DNA from: Flavobacteriales bacterium UBA2104
GTDB taxonomy: Bacteria; Bacteroidota; Bacteroidia; Flavobacteriales_D; Crocinitomicaceae
DNA length: 64,000 nucleotides
Direction of reading: 5' to 3'
Assembly (NCBI GenBank): GCA_002331485.1
Contig: DCYS01000002.1
Location: 1-64,000 of the forward strand
The notes under the pieces are model-generated. The model was not told the DNA's origin. It searched no databases and worked only from the letters and a program-made list of their open reading frames with translations. Below, one piece after another: positions 43,350-50,912 of this stretch (within the stretch, counting starts at the first letter, position 1; each line of letters opens with the position of its first letter). The position numbers and the translations under genes were made by a program.

Positions 43350-46217
43350 ATGAAGTTTTTGCTATCCACAATTCTTTTGGGTGTATTCACCTTACTATCT
43401 CTTGTATCAAGAGGTCAATGTCCTGTTGCTGACCCTTCTTCATCAAATGCATGTTTGTTCAGTCCTGGAAGTGCAAATTTAACGGCATCTGGTTCAACGG
43501 GCTATTATCATTGGTACTTTGACTCAATGGGTGATAGTGTTCTTTCTACTGGAGCAAACTACAGTACCCCATATATTGTGGCGGACCAAACTTTTTATGT
43601 TGCTGCAACAGATACTAATACGGGTTTGACATTTGATGGAACGGATGATATTGTTGCATTAAATAAGTCGTATAATGCAGTTGGAGCAATTCAGTTCCTT
43701 ACAGTTGAAGCTTGGGTAAATACTTCTTATTCAGGGGGTGGTAATTTCGATAATTGGTCAATAGTTGATTTCGATCGAAGTGAATACTATAATCTATTTA
43801 TAACGGGTAATACTGGAGTTGTTGGATTCAGCACGTACTCATCTACTGGAGGAATAGATGATTTTTATTCTGTAATCGCTGTTAATGATGGAAATTGGCA
43901 TCATATAGCTGCTGTATATGATGGAATAGATAAAGTGATTTATATTGACGGGTTTGAAGTATCTCGTAAAACTAATCCTCATGGTGGAGACTTATTAGGC
44001 AGTGGAAATACTCGTTTTGGCTTTTTAGGTGATGGATCTGAGGCCAATACCTTTAACGGCGGTAGAAATAATAATTATTATTCTGGTAGTATCGATGAAT
44101 TGAGGATTTGGGATGATGTAAGAACTCCGGCGGAAATCATGAACTTTAGAGACACCTGTCTCAATGGCTCAGAGGCAAATCTTGATGCTTATTATAATTT
44201 CGATGAGCACTCAGGGACATCGTTATCAGATCTAACGGGTAATGGAGGTGACGGAACACTCTTTAATATGGATCCAATCAACTCCTGGATCGAAGGTGCG
44301 ACGATCAAATGTGATTGTGAAAGTAACCTGATCCCAGTTGACGTTGTCATTCAGTCTAACTTGAAGGATACCTTGTTAACATGTTCAGCTCCATCAATAA
44401 CTCTTGATGCAGGATCATTAGCAACAAATTATAGTTGGAGTACAGGTGAAACTACGCAGACTATCGACGTAAATCAGGGTGGGTTTTACGAGGTAACCAC
44501 CACTGGTGGATCATGTAATGGCTCTGCAAGAATAGTTGTTGATGGATTCACACATGCAGAAAATGCTTTACTCTTCGACGGAGCAAATGATTATGCTGCG
44601 GTAGAAGATATGTTTTATGAAGGCAATAATTATACTGAACTCACTGTAGAAGGCTGGATAAAAACAACCAATTCAGGCGATCAGGTTATTGCTTCGTTTG
44701 ACAGAAATGAGTATTGGAGAGTTGAGGTTAACGGGTCTGGTGCTGGCGCAGGTCAAATTGGGTTTGATGTTTTAACATCATCTGGTCAGGTTGATTTTGG
44801 GGGAAGTACACGGATCGATGATGGTCAATGGCATCATATTGCTTGTGTTTATGATAATGGTCAGATGACCATCTATATTGATGGAATAGATGATGGAACA
44901 ACGACAGGTGGTAGTCAATTCGGAACGGGAACGAGAAGATATGGTTATGTTGGGGTAGGATCTGAGTCTTCAACTTGGAATGGCAATAAAGGACCAACAA
45001 GTTACTTTGATGGTGAAATAGATGAATTGAAAATTTGGGAAAGAGCGCTATCTCAAACAGAGATCAGAACGAATATGGCAAAACATATATCGGGTAGCTC
45101 AACAGGACTTCAAGTGTATTACAAATTTGATGATATATCTACGGATACCATATATGATCATAATACGTCCGTAGTAAATAATGCTATCATGTTTAATTTT
45201 GGAGTAGGAGCAGAGCTCATTTCCGCTGCTCCGATTGGAGACGAAAGTGTTTACTTATATACAGGATCATGGGCTGGTCAAACTCCATTCATCAATTCAT
45301 GTGATGGAGAAACGTTCACGCTTTCAAATATGTCAGGAACGCCAGACGCTGTGCATCTATATTATGTGAATAGTCTACCGAATGATTTTAGTGGTTTATC
45401 TGGCTCTGGAACTTATGACCGATATTTTGGTGTACATAAAATAAATGATCCAGCTGCAACGTATACCGCTACTTATAATTATACAGGAAACCCCTATATA
45501 GATGTAACAAACGAGGCAACAGTTGAGATGTTCAGAAGGGCAGATAATGCAACCTTCCCTTGGATAAATACATTTGGTAATTTAGATACGGGGCTAAATA
45601 CCATAGAAGCTACTGGACAAAATACTGAGTTTATCCTGGATTATGATTTTTCAGTTCTTCCGGTTGAACTTATCACTTTTCAGGGAAGTTATTCTCGAGA
45701 ATTAAACAAGTCTATTTTAAATTGGAAAACAGCCTCAGAAAAAGATTGTGATTACTTCGTCGTTGAACACGGAACTGATGGTTTTATTTTTGATGATATT
45801 GACACTGTTCAGGGTCAAGGAACAATTAGTACTGAGAGCAATTACAAATTACATCATTTGAACCCTTCTCCAGGGATAAACTATTATAAACTAGTGCAAT
45901 ATGATTTTGATGGTAGTTTTGACGAATTGGGTATAATTTCAGTATACAAGGTTTCTGAGGAAAATATTAAAGTATATCCCAACCCTGTATCGAGTGATGC
46001 AACGCTTACATTAAACGTATCCGCAGATCAACACGAGAATGTAGATTTCTCTATTTATTCGTTGGATGGGAAAATAGTTCGATCTGAATCGGTAAACGTT
46101 AAAAAAGGATCAAATACAATTCAATTGAGCCTTAAGAATAATTTATCTCCTGGGGTGTATAATGTTTTGATTTCTGGACAAAGCATTAGTTCAAAGGTGA
46201 AGTTAGTTGTTTATTAG
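43350..46217 (+). CDS. T9SS-secreted protein with two LamG-like domains
   Basis: A 955-residue secreted protein: signal peptide (1-23, SLVSRGQ), an Ig/PKD-like N-terminal stretch, two LamG/concanavalin-like domains (about 92-290 and 405-600; each shows FDG-x-(D/N)DY/I, an SxxFDRxEYW core and WHHIA-VYD), and a C-terminal T9SS type A domain with VYPNPVSSDATL and LSPGVYNVLI. The LamG domains probably bind glycans or proteins outside the cell. ATG at 43350 precedes the signal peptide; a TTG further upstream was rejected. Confidence 0.88.
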   Translation: MKFLLSTILLGVFTLLSLVSRGQCPVADPSSSNACLFSPGSANLTASGSTGYYHWYFDSMGDSVLSTGANYSTPYIVADQTFYVAATDTNTGLTFDGTDDIVALNKSYNAVGAIQFLTVEAWVNTSYSGGGNFDNWSIVDFDRSEYYNLFITGNTGVVGFSTYSSTGGIDDFYSVIAVNDGNWHHIAAVYDGIDKVIYIDGFEVSRKTNPHGGDLLGSGNTRFGFLGDGSEANTFNGGRNNNYYSGSIDELRIWDDVRTPAEIMNFRDTCLNGSEANLDAYYNFDEHSGTSLSDLTGNGGDGTLFNMDPINSWIEGATIKCDCESNLIPVDVVIQSNLKDTLLTCSAPSITLDAGSLATNYSWSTGETTQTIDVNQGGFYEVTTTGGSCNGSARIVVDGFTHAENALLFDGANDYAAVEDMFYEGNNYTELTVEGWIKTTNSGDQVIASFDRNEYWRVEVNGSGAGAGQIGFDVLTSSGQVDFGGSTRIDDGQWHHIACVYDNGQMTIYIDGIDDGTTTGGSQFGTGTRRYGYVGVGSESSTWNGNKGPTSYFDGEIDELKIWERALSQTEIRTNMAKHISGSSTGLQVYYKFDDISTDTIYDHNTSVVNNAIMFNFGVGAELISAAPIGDESVYLYTGSWAGQTPFINSCDGETFTLSNMSGTPDAVHLYYVNSLPNDFSGLSGSGTYDRYFGVHKINDPAATYTATYNYTGNPYIDVTNEATVEMFRRADNATFPWINTFGNLDTGLNTIEATGQNTEFILDYDFSVLPVELITFQGSYSRELNKSILNWKTASEKDCDYFVVEHGTDGFIFDDIDTVQGQGTISTESNYKLHHLNPSPGINYYKLVQYDFDGSFDELGIISVYKVSEENIKVYPNPVSSDATLTLNVSADQHENVDFSIYSLDGKIVRSESVNVKKGSNTIQLSLKNNLSPGVYNVLISGQSISSKVKLVVY

Positions 46218-46252
46218 TATATTTATCTGACAAATCAAGAGTTCAGTTTATT

Positions 46253-46591
46253 ATGATCCAGGAGTCGGATTTAACAAAGTTGTATTATTCCATAGGAGAA
46301 GTTGCGAAGATGTTTGATGTGAATACATCTTTGATTCGTTTCTGGGAAAAAGAATTTCCCTCAGTTACACCAAAAAAGAATAAGAAGGGAAACAGACTTT
46401 TTTCTCCTAAAAACATCATGGAACTACAGCGTATCTATGTTCTTGTTAAAGAAGACGGTCATACTTTAGAAGGAGCCAAGAAAGCCTTAAAAAGCAAGGG
46501 GAAGTCACCTGAAAAGTCAAATTCAAACAACGAGGTGATCAAAAAGCTGGAATCAATTCGATCGAAGTTAATGGCCTTGAAACAAGGGTAG
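46253..46591 (+). CDS. MerR-family transcriptional regulator
   Basis: A 112-residue single-domain MerR regulator. Winged helix begins LYYSIGEVAKMFDVNTSLIRFWEKEFPS (helix-turn-helix 14-38) and continues NRLFSPKNIMELQRIYVLVK, followed by a dimerisation helix (75-110). No effector-binding domain is present, so the signal is unknown. In related genomes a MerR gene of this sort follows the M23 gene. The palindrome at 43248-43266 (19 bp, a common MerR operator size) is a possible target, but this is inference. Confidence 0.88.
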   Translation: MIQESDLTKLYYSIGEVAKMFDVNTSLIRFWEKEFPSVTPKKNKKGNRLFSPKNIMELQRIYVLVKEDGHTLEGAKKALKSKGKSPEKSNSNNEVIKKLESIRSKLMALKQG

Positions 46592-46630
46592 GGCTCCCCC
46601 CTCAATTTGTAATATAAGTGACGAACGGTT

Positions 46631-46661
46631 TTGAGAGAATAGACCACTTCATCTATTTTTA
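46631..46661 (+). promoter_or_regulatory. Promoter of the second T9SS gene
   Basis: TTG at 46631-46633 is followed after 20 bases by TATTTTTA (46654-46661), which matches the -7 consensus except the final G. Start at about 46666, 16 bases before the ATG at 46682. Confidence 0.5.
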
Positions 46662-46681
46662 CCAAAAATAAAAGCGTAAAA

Positions 46682-47851
46682 ATGGTTGCTAATCAATTAA
46701 TCAAATTAAGGAGTTTATTGTTTGTGACTCTTGTTTTCTTAACGATAGAAAATGTAATTGGTCAAAGTTGTCCTCTTAATACTCCAGAGTTTCCATTTAC
46801 TACTGATTACAATGATTACAGTTGGTCTTCTGGCTTATATTTTTCTAGCCAGTTAGGTGGAGCACAAACCATGAACAGTATTTCTTTTAGACTAGACAAT
46901 GATAATAGTTGGGGTAACTACACCTACAACGACATAAGAATTTACTTACGTCATACAGCCGTAGAGAATTTTGCAAGTGATCCTGGATATCCTGGAACCG
47001 GAGGATTTACTCAGGTGTATTCAGGTAACATGACTTTCAATGGTCCTGGAGTTTATACCTTCAACTTTAATGTTGCAGCTAGTTTCGTTTACAATGGTTC
47101 GAGCCAATTGGAAGTACTTATTGAGAATAGAGGAAATACAGATAATACATGGGAAGAGCCTTGGTTTGATCGTACGAACGCAACAGCTGCTGGAATTTAT
47201 CCTGGAAAGGTTGGGTTTGGAGGAACCTGGGGAGGAGCAACAAGTATGAGCACTAATCGTCAATTTAACCTTGCCCTTCAATTCGCTAATCCTGGAGATA
47301 TATGCAACTACCCTCTTCCAGTTACTCTTTTATCATCTGATATTCGATGTGAAGGGAAGTACAGTATTTTAACATGGTCAACAGCTTCAGAATTGAATAA
47401 TGATTTTTTTACGATCTCTGTCTCTGAAAACGGAAAGAGTTGGCGAAAGATCAAGAAAGTCAAAGGAGCCGGTAACTCAAATGAAAAGATCGATTATCAG
47501 GAAAGTATTGAAGTAAAAAACTCGGAAATCACGTATTACAAATTATCTCAAACAGATTTCGACGGCAAAACTGAGGTTTTAAATATATTTACAAATGATT
47601 GTAGTATTGGAACTGTTGTCGAGACATATCCTAATCCTACAACAGATTTCTTAAATATTAGTTCTTCAAAACAGCTTGCCTCTTCAAACATAAAGATCCA
47701 AGATTCTAATGGACGCCAATTTAATGTAAAATTCGTCCCAAATACTAATTACAGCGGACAGATAGATATTAGTCACTTATCGCCTGGAGTCTATACATTA
47801 TGGATTAGATCAAGTGAATTTAATGAAGTAATTAAGGTTACTAAAAGGTAG
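46682..47851 (+). CDS. T9SS-secreted protein of unknown function
   Basis: A 389-residue secreted protein with signal peptide (cleavage near NVIGQ, residue 28), a beta-rich domain (residues 30-205) with Trp/Asn/Gly-rich strands and YNDIRIYLRHTAVENF, a linker domain (about 215-300, WSTASELNNDFFTISVSENG), and a C-terminal T9SS type A sorting domain with ETYPNPTTDFL and LSPGVYTLWI. The middle region with 'VLLSSDIRCEGKYSILTWSTAS' type sequence occurs in many Flavobacteriales T9SS proteins. No catalytic motif. Own promoter upstream. Confidence 0.82.
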   Translation: MVANQLIKLRSLLFVTLVFLTIENVIGQSCPLNTPEFPFTTDYNDYSWSSGLYFSSQLGGAQTMNSISFRLDNDNSWGNYTYNDIRIYLRHTAVENFASDPGYPGTGGFTQVYSGNMTFNGPGVYTFNFNVAASFVYNGSSQLEVLIENRGNTDNTWEEPWFDRTNATAAGIYPGKVGFGGTWGGATSMSTNRQFNLALQFANPGDICNYPLPVTLLSSDIRCEGKYSILTWSTASELNNDFFTISVSENGKSWRKIKKVKGAGNSNEKIDYQESIEVKNSEITYYKLSQTDFDGKTEVLNIFTNDCSIGTVVETYPNPTTDFLNISSSKQLASSNIKIQDSNGRQFNVKFVPNTNYSGQIDISHLSPGVYTLWIRSSEFNEVIKVTKR

Positions 47852-47930
47852 TTTTGATTAATTCAAAATCATCTATAAATTAATACAATATTAAGTTATT
47901 TCTTAGCTTCTCAAAGATTACTTTGTCATT

Positions 47931-47951
47931 CAATTAATTACTAAGTAATTG
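47931..47951. other. Imperfect AT-rich palindrome upstream of phoH
   Basis: CAATTA (47931-47936) and TAATTG (47946-47951) flank a 7-1-7 palindrome AATTACT-A-AGTAATT (47936-47950). It could be an operator, but AT-rich DNA gives such symmetry by chance. It lies in a 170-bp gap without other features. Confidence 0.25.
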
Positions 47952-48021
47952 TTAATAAGTGTTTGACGTTCATATATATTAAAAGTTAAATCTTTTTAAC
48001 TTGAACCAAACAATCTTATTT

Positions 48022-49347
48022 ATGGCAAAGAAGAAAAAGATTTTTGTGCTTGACACATCCGTTCTATTACACGACCACCAAAGTATAACAAGCTTCGAAA
48101 AAAATGATATCGCTATTCCAATAACCGTTTTGGAAGAGCTCGATAATTTTAAAGTAGGTAATGACACAAAGAACTTCACCGCGAGAGCTGTGATCAGATT
48201 CATAGATAAATTATCAGGAGGGAAAGCATTAAAAGATTGGGTTTCTCTTGGAAAAGGAAAAGGTAAATTACATGTAGTTCTAGCACCTAAACCTGTTGGG
48301 ATGAATGCTGAGGATATTTATGCACATGGTAAGAACGATCACAAGATCATAAATGCAGCTTTGTTTTTACAGGAAGAGCATAAAAACACCCCGGTTATTT
48401 TAGTCACCAAGGACATAAACTTACGCATAAAAGCCAAGGCTTTAGGTATTGTTGCTGAAGATTATGAGACTGGAAAAGTGGATCAAACCACGTTGGACTC
48501 GTCTAGTTTAAAAGTTGTCGAGAACATTGAATCAGATGTAATTCGCCAATTGTTTAACAAGGGTAGAGTAGCGGAAGAAGGTGTTTTAGGGAAACACAAA
48601 ACTCCAAATGGATATTATGTATTAAAGAATGGAAGATCTTCTTCTTTGGCATATTATAATCCTTTGTTGGATGAGGTTGAACGAGTAGAAAAAAAATATA
48701 TCACCGGAATTAAACCGAAGAATGCGGAGCAGGCATTTGCTGTGAATGCGCTCATGAATAATGATATAAAGTTGGTGGTGCTTCAGGGTGTAGCAGGTAC
48801 AGGAAAAACTTTATTAGCACTGGCGGCAGCATTAGAGCAACATAAACAGTATCAGCAGATAATTCTTGCACGACCACTTGTGCCACTGTCGAATAGAGAT
48901 ATAGGGTTTTTACCAGGTGACGCGAATGATAAGATATCTCCCTACATGGAACCTTTATGGGATAATTTGAAGTTCATCAAGAATCATTTCAGTGAAAATG
49001 AACGCAAGTACAAAGAGCTAACAGCAATGCAGGAGGATGGTAAGATCATGATAACTCCTTTGGCTTTCATAAGAGGAAGAAGTCTTTCAAATGTCATTTT
49101 CATTGTAGATGAAGCTCAGAATCTCACTCCTCACGAAGTAAAAACGATTATAACAAGAGCTGGAGAGAATACAAAGATCATCTTTACGGGAGATATAAAT
49201 CAAATAGATACTCCATACCTGGATGAAAATTCAAATGGATTAGCTTACTTGATAGATCGTGTAAAAGGACAAAATCTTTTTGCGCATATCAAACTTGAAA
49301 AAGGAGAGCGATCAGAGTTGGCTAACCTTGCAAATGAACTACTATAG
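48022..49347 (+). CDS. PhoH family protein with N-terminal PIN domain
   Basis: A 441-residue cytoplasmic protein. The N-terminal PIN ribonuclease-like domain starts KIFVLDTSVLLHDHQS and carries its acidic residues (D11 and later IINAALFL); the C-terminal PhoH AAA-like ATPase has the Walker A QGVAGTGKT (about 255-263), Walker B VIFIVDEAQN, and GDINQIDTP. The PIN-PhoH fusion is common in Bacteroidota and is thought to act in RNA metabolism. ATG at 48022 begins MAKKKKIFVLD; the seven-residue TTG extension was rejected. Confidence 0.92.
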   Translation: MAKKKKIFVLDTSVLLHDHQSITSFEKNDIAIPITVLEELDNFKVGNDTKNFTARAVIRFIDKLSGGKALKDWVSLGKGKGKLHVVLAPKPVGMNAEDIYAHGKNDHKIINAALFLQEEHKNTPVILVTKDINLRIKAKALGIVAEDYETGKVDQTTLDSSSLKVVENIESDVIRQLFNKGRVAEEGVLGKHKTPNGYYVLKNGRSSSLAYYNPLLDEVERVEKKYITGIKPKNAEQAFAVNALMNNDIKLVVLQGVAGTGKTLLALAAALEQHKQYQQIILARPLVPLSNRDIGFLPGDANDKISPYMEPLWDNLKFIKNHFSENERKYKELTAMQEDGKIMITPLAFIRGRSLSNVIFIVDEAQNLTPHEVKTIITRAGENTKIIFTGDINQIDTPYLDENSNGLAYLIDRVKGQNLFAHIKLEKGERSELANLANELL

Positions 49348-49349
49348 GT

Positions 49350-49622
49350 TTACTGTGCCTGATTACTTGTAAACGTGCGCTTGAAAAAGCGTTTGATCTG
49401 TTTTCGGAATAAGATCGAAAGAATAATATACGGCACAGCCATGATATAAAGAATGGCTGTGTTAATATTGTTGCCATTACTGTCTCCAAGTAGTTCTGCA
49501 TCTACTTCATTTCCACTTTGTTCAGCAAGTAATTTACATTGCGAACATTGAGCTGAAACATCTGGTATACAAATGATCAGCAAAAGAAGAATTACAACAA
49601 ATACGATTGCTTTCTTATTCAT
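49350..49622 (-). CDS. Small membrane protein with CxxC motif, conserved type
   Basis: A 90-residue protein. Residues 5-24 are a signal or membrane segment ending at SAQ; the mature part has CSQCK (C26 and C29), a short loop with AELLGDSNGNNINTA, a second transmembrane segment (58-72) and a basic C-terminus. This layout (exported CxxC loop plus one helix) occurs in small Bacteroidota membrane proteins that I cannot name. It converges on phoH with a gap of 2 bp. Confidence 0.6.
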   Translation of the reverse strand: MNKKAIVFVVILLLLIICIPDVSAQCSQCKLLAEQSGNEVDAELLGDSNGNNINTAILYIMAVPYIILSILFRKQIKRFFKRTFTSNQAQ

Positions 49623-49695
49623 ATTTACAAATTTAAAACGAAAGGAACCGATAACCTAAATAATAGATAGAATAATCATTTTTTGTCAATCCAAA

Positions 49696-50229
49696 TTAAA
49701 CGCAAAACCCTCCTCCCGACAGCAAGATGTCTTCAGTTATGTTAATTGCCTTTTCAATTCGTTCTGAACGATTTCCACTCAGTACGGTATACGGGTAATG
49801 ATGATCTTCCAGTTCTTTTTTGTAAAGCTCAAACAGCGTTTTTCTTCCAAGAGGATTCTCCCTTAAGGGGTCATGTTCCCATTTCATTCCTTTTGGATCA
49901 CTTAAAAAATAGTAATCAAACTCTTGGTTCTTTACTAAATCGATCAATTTAGGATCTATCGTTTTGTACTTAAAATCTGACCAAACTTTGATAACTATAT
50001 TTTCCGTGTCATAAAAGGCTACCTGGTCGTTTTGCTCGTTTTCTCTGCGTCTTTTTTCTTGTTCTTCAGCGATGATCAAAAGATCTGACCTTTCATACAT
50101 AGGACCTTTTTCTGTTAAGTATTCTCGTGCATATTCAGGAAACCATTTTACCTGGAAATGCTCAGCAAGTTGTTTTGTTATGGTTGTTTTTCCCGTACTC
50201 TCAGGTCCAGTTATCGCTATTCTTTTCAT
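49696..50229 (-). CDS. NadR-like nicotinamide riboside kinase / P-loop ATPase
   Basis: A 177-residue P-loop kinase with Walker A GPESTGKTT (8-16), an FPEYAREYL segment that follows the phosphate loop in NadR kinases, DTENIV and YFLSDPKGMKWEHDPLREN. The family includes the ribosylnicotinamide kinase domain of NadR, which phosphorylates imported nicotinamide riboside to NMN. Its ATG overlaps the pnuC stop (4 bp), and this pairing strongly supports a joint role in NAD salvage. A regulatory or adenylyltransferase domain of full-length NadR is absent. Confidence 0.87.
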   Translation of the reverse strand: MKRIAITGPESTGKTTITKQLAEHFQVKWFPEYAREYLTEKGPMYERSDLLIIAEEQEKRRRENEQNDQVAFYDTENIVIKVWSDFKYKTIDPKLIDLVKNQEFDYYFLSDPKGMKWEHDPLRENPLGRKTLFELYKKELEDHHYPYTVLSGNRSERIEKAINITEDILLSGGGFCV

Positions 50230-50837
50230 CGTTCAACTCTTTTTTGTTCTTGCTTATAATAGTTTAACCAGGAAAAAAAGGCAAAAGTTGCAATAATGGC
50301 GAAAATGAAGTATTGAACACCAGTTAAGTAAAGACTTCTTGAGGAATATAGGATAGCTAAAGCAAGATCGATCACAATCCAGTATATCCAATTTCCAAGA
50401 ACTCGTTGCGTGACCATGAATGTTGCCGCCAGGCTGAATACTGTAGTAAATGAATCTAAATAAGGGCTTGCCTGGTCTGTATATTTATCCATAATGAAAC
50501 CAAGGATCAAGGTAATAGCTCCACTCAGAATGATATTTATAAGATGATTACTTAGCTTCCATTTCTTTATTGGCAGGTCATCTGATGAATCATGATTCCA
50601 CTGTATCCACCCATATATGCCCATGATAAGATAAAAGACTTGTAATCCAGATTCAATGAATAGTTCACTCGTGAAACAAAGGTAGATGTAAATACTAGTG
50701 CTGAATATCCCAAAGAACCAACATGATATGTGTTTCTTAGCCGCTAGGATCACGTAAAGAACACCTGTCAGAACACCCAAGCCCTCAAGCCAGCTGGTTT
50801 CTAATATCCCATCCCATATTTGCTGCAAAACACTCAT
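50226..50837 (-). CDS. pnuC: PnuC-family nicotinamide riboside transporter
   Basis: A 203-residue inner-membrane protein with about seven transmembrane segments and the family pattern ETSWLEGLGVLTGVLYVILA (N-terminus), SIYIYLCFTSELFIESGLQ and GNWIYWIVIDLALAILY (C-terminus, with the W-W/D substrate residues). PnuC facilitates uptake of nicotinamide riboside, which the overlapping downstream kinase traps. A TPP- or NAD-riboswitch was looked for in the 75-bp leader and not seen. Confidence 0.9.
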   Translation of the reverse strand: MSVLQQIWDGILETSWLEGLGVLTGVLYVILAAKKHISCWFFGIFSTSIYIYLCFTSELFIESGLQVFYLIMGIYGWIQWNHDSSDDLPIKKWKLSNHLINIILSGAITLILGFIMDKYTDQASPYLDSFTTVFSLAATFMVTQRVLGNWIYWIVIDLALAILYSSRSLYLTGVQYFIFAIIATFAFFSWLNYYKQEQKRVER

Positions 50838-50855
50838 TTATGAATCTCCTAAATT

Positions 50856-50890
50856 AGAAAAAGCTGCCGATCTAAAGAGCGACAGCTTTT
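50856..50890 (-). terminator. Terminator after the 896-residue T9SS gene
   Basis: AAAAGCTG (50859-50866) and CAGCTTTT (50883-50890) form an eight-base stem; read on the minus strand it follows the T9SS stop at 50913 by about 20 bases and is followed by a T run. Confidence 0.7.
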
Positions 50891-50912
50891 AATTTCTAAG
50901 TATAAAAATGAA

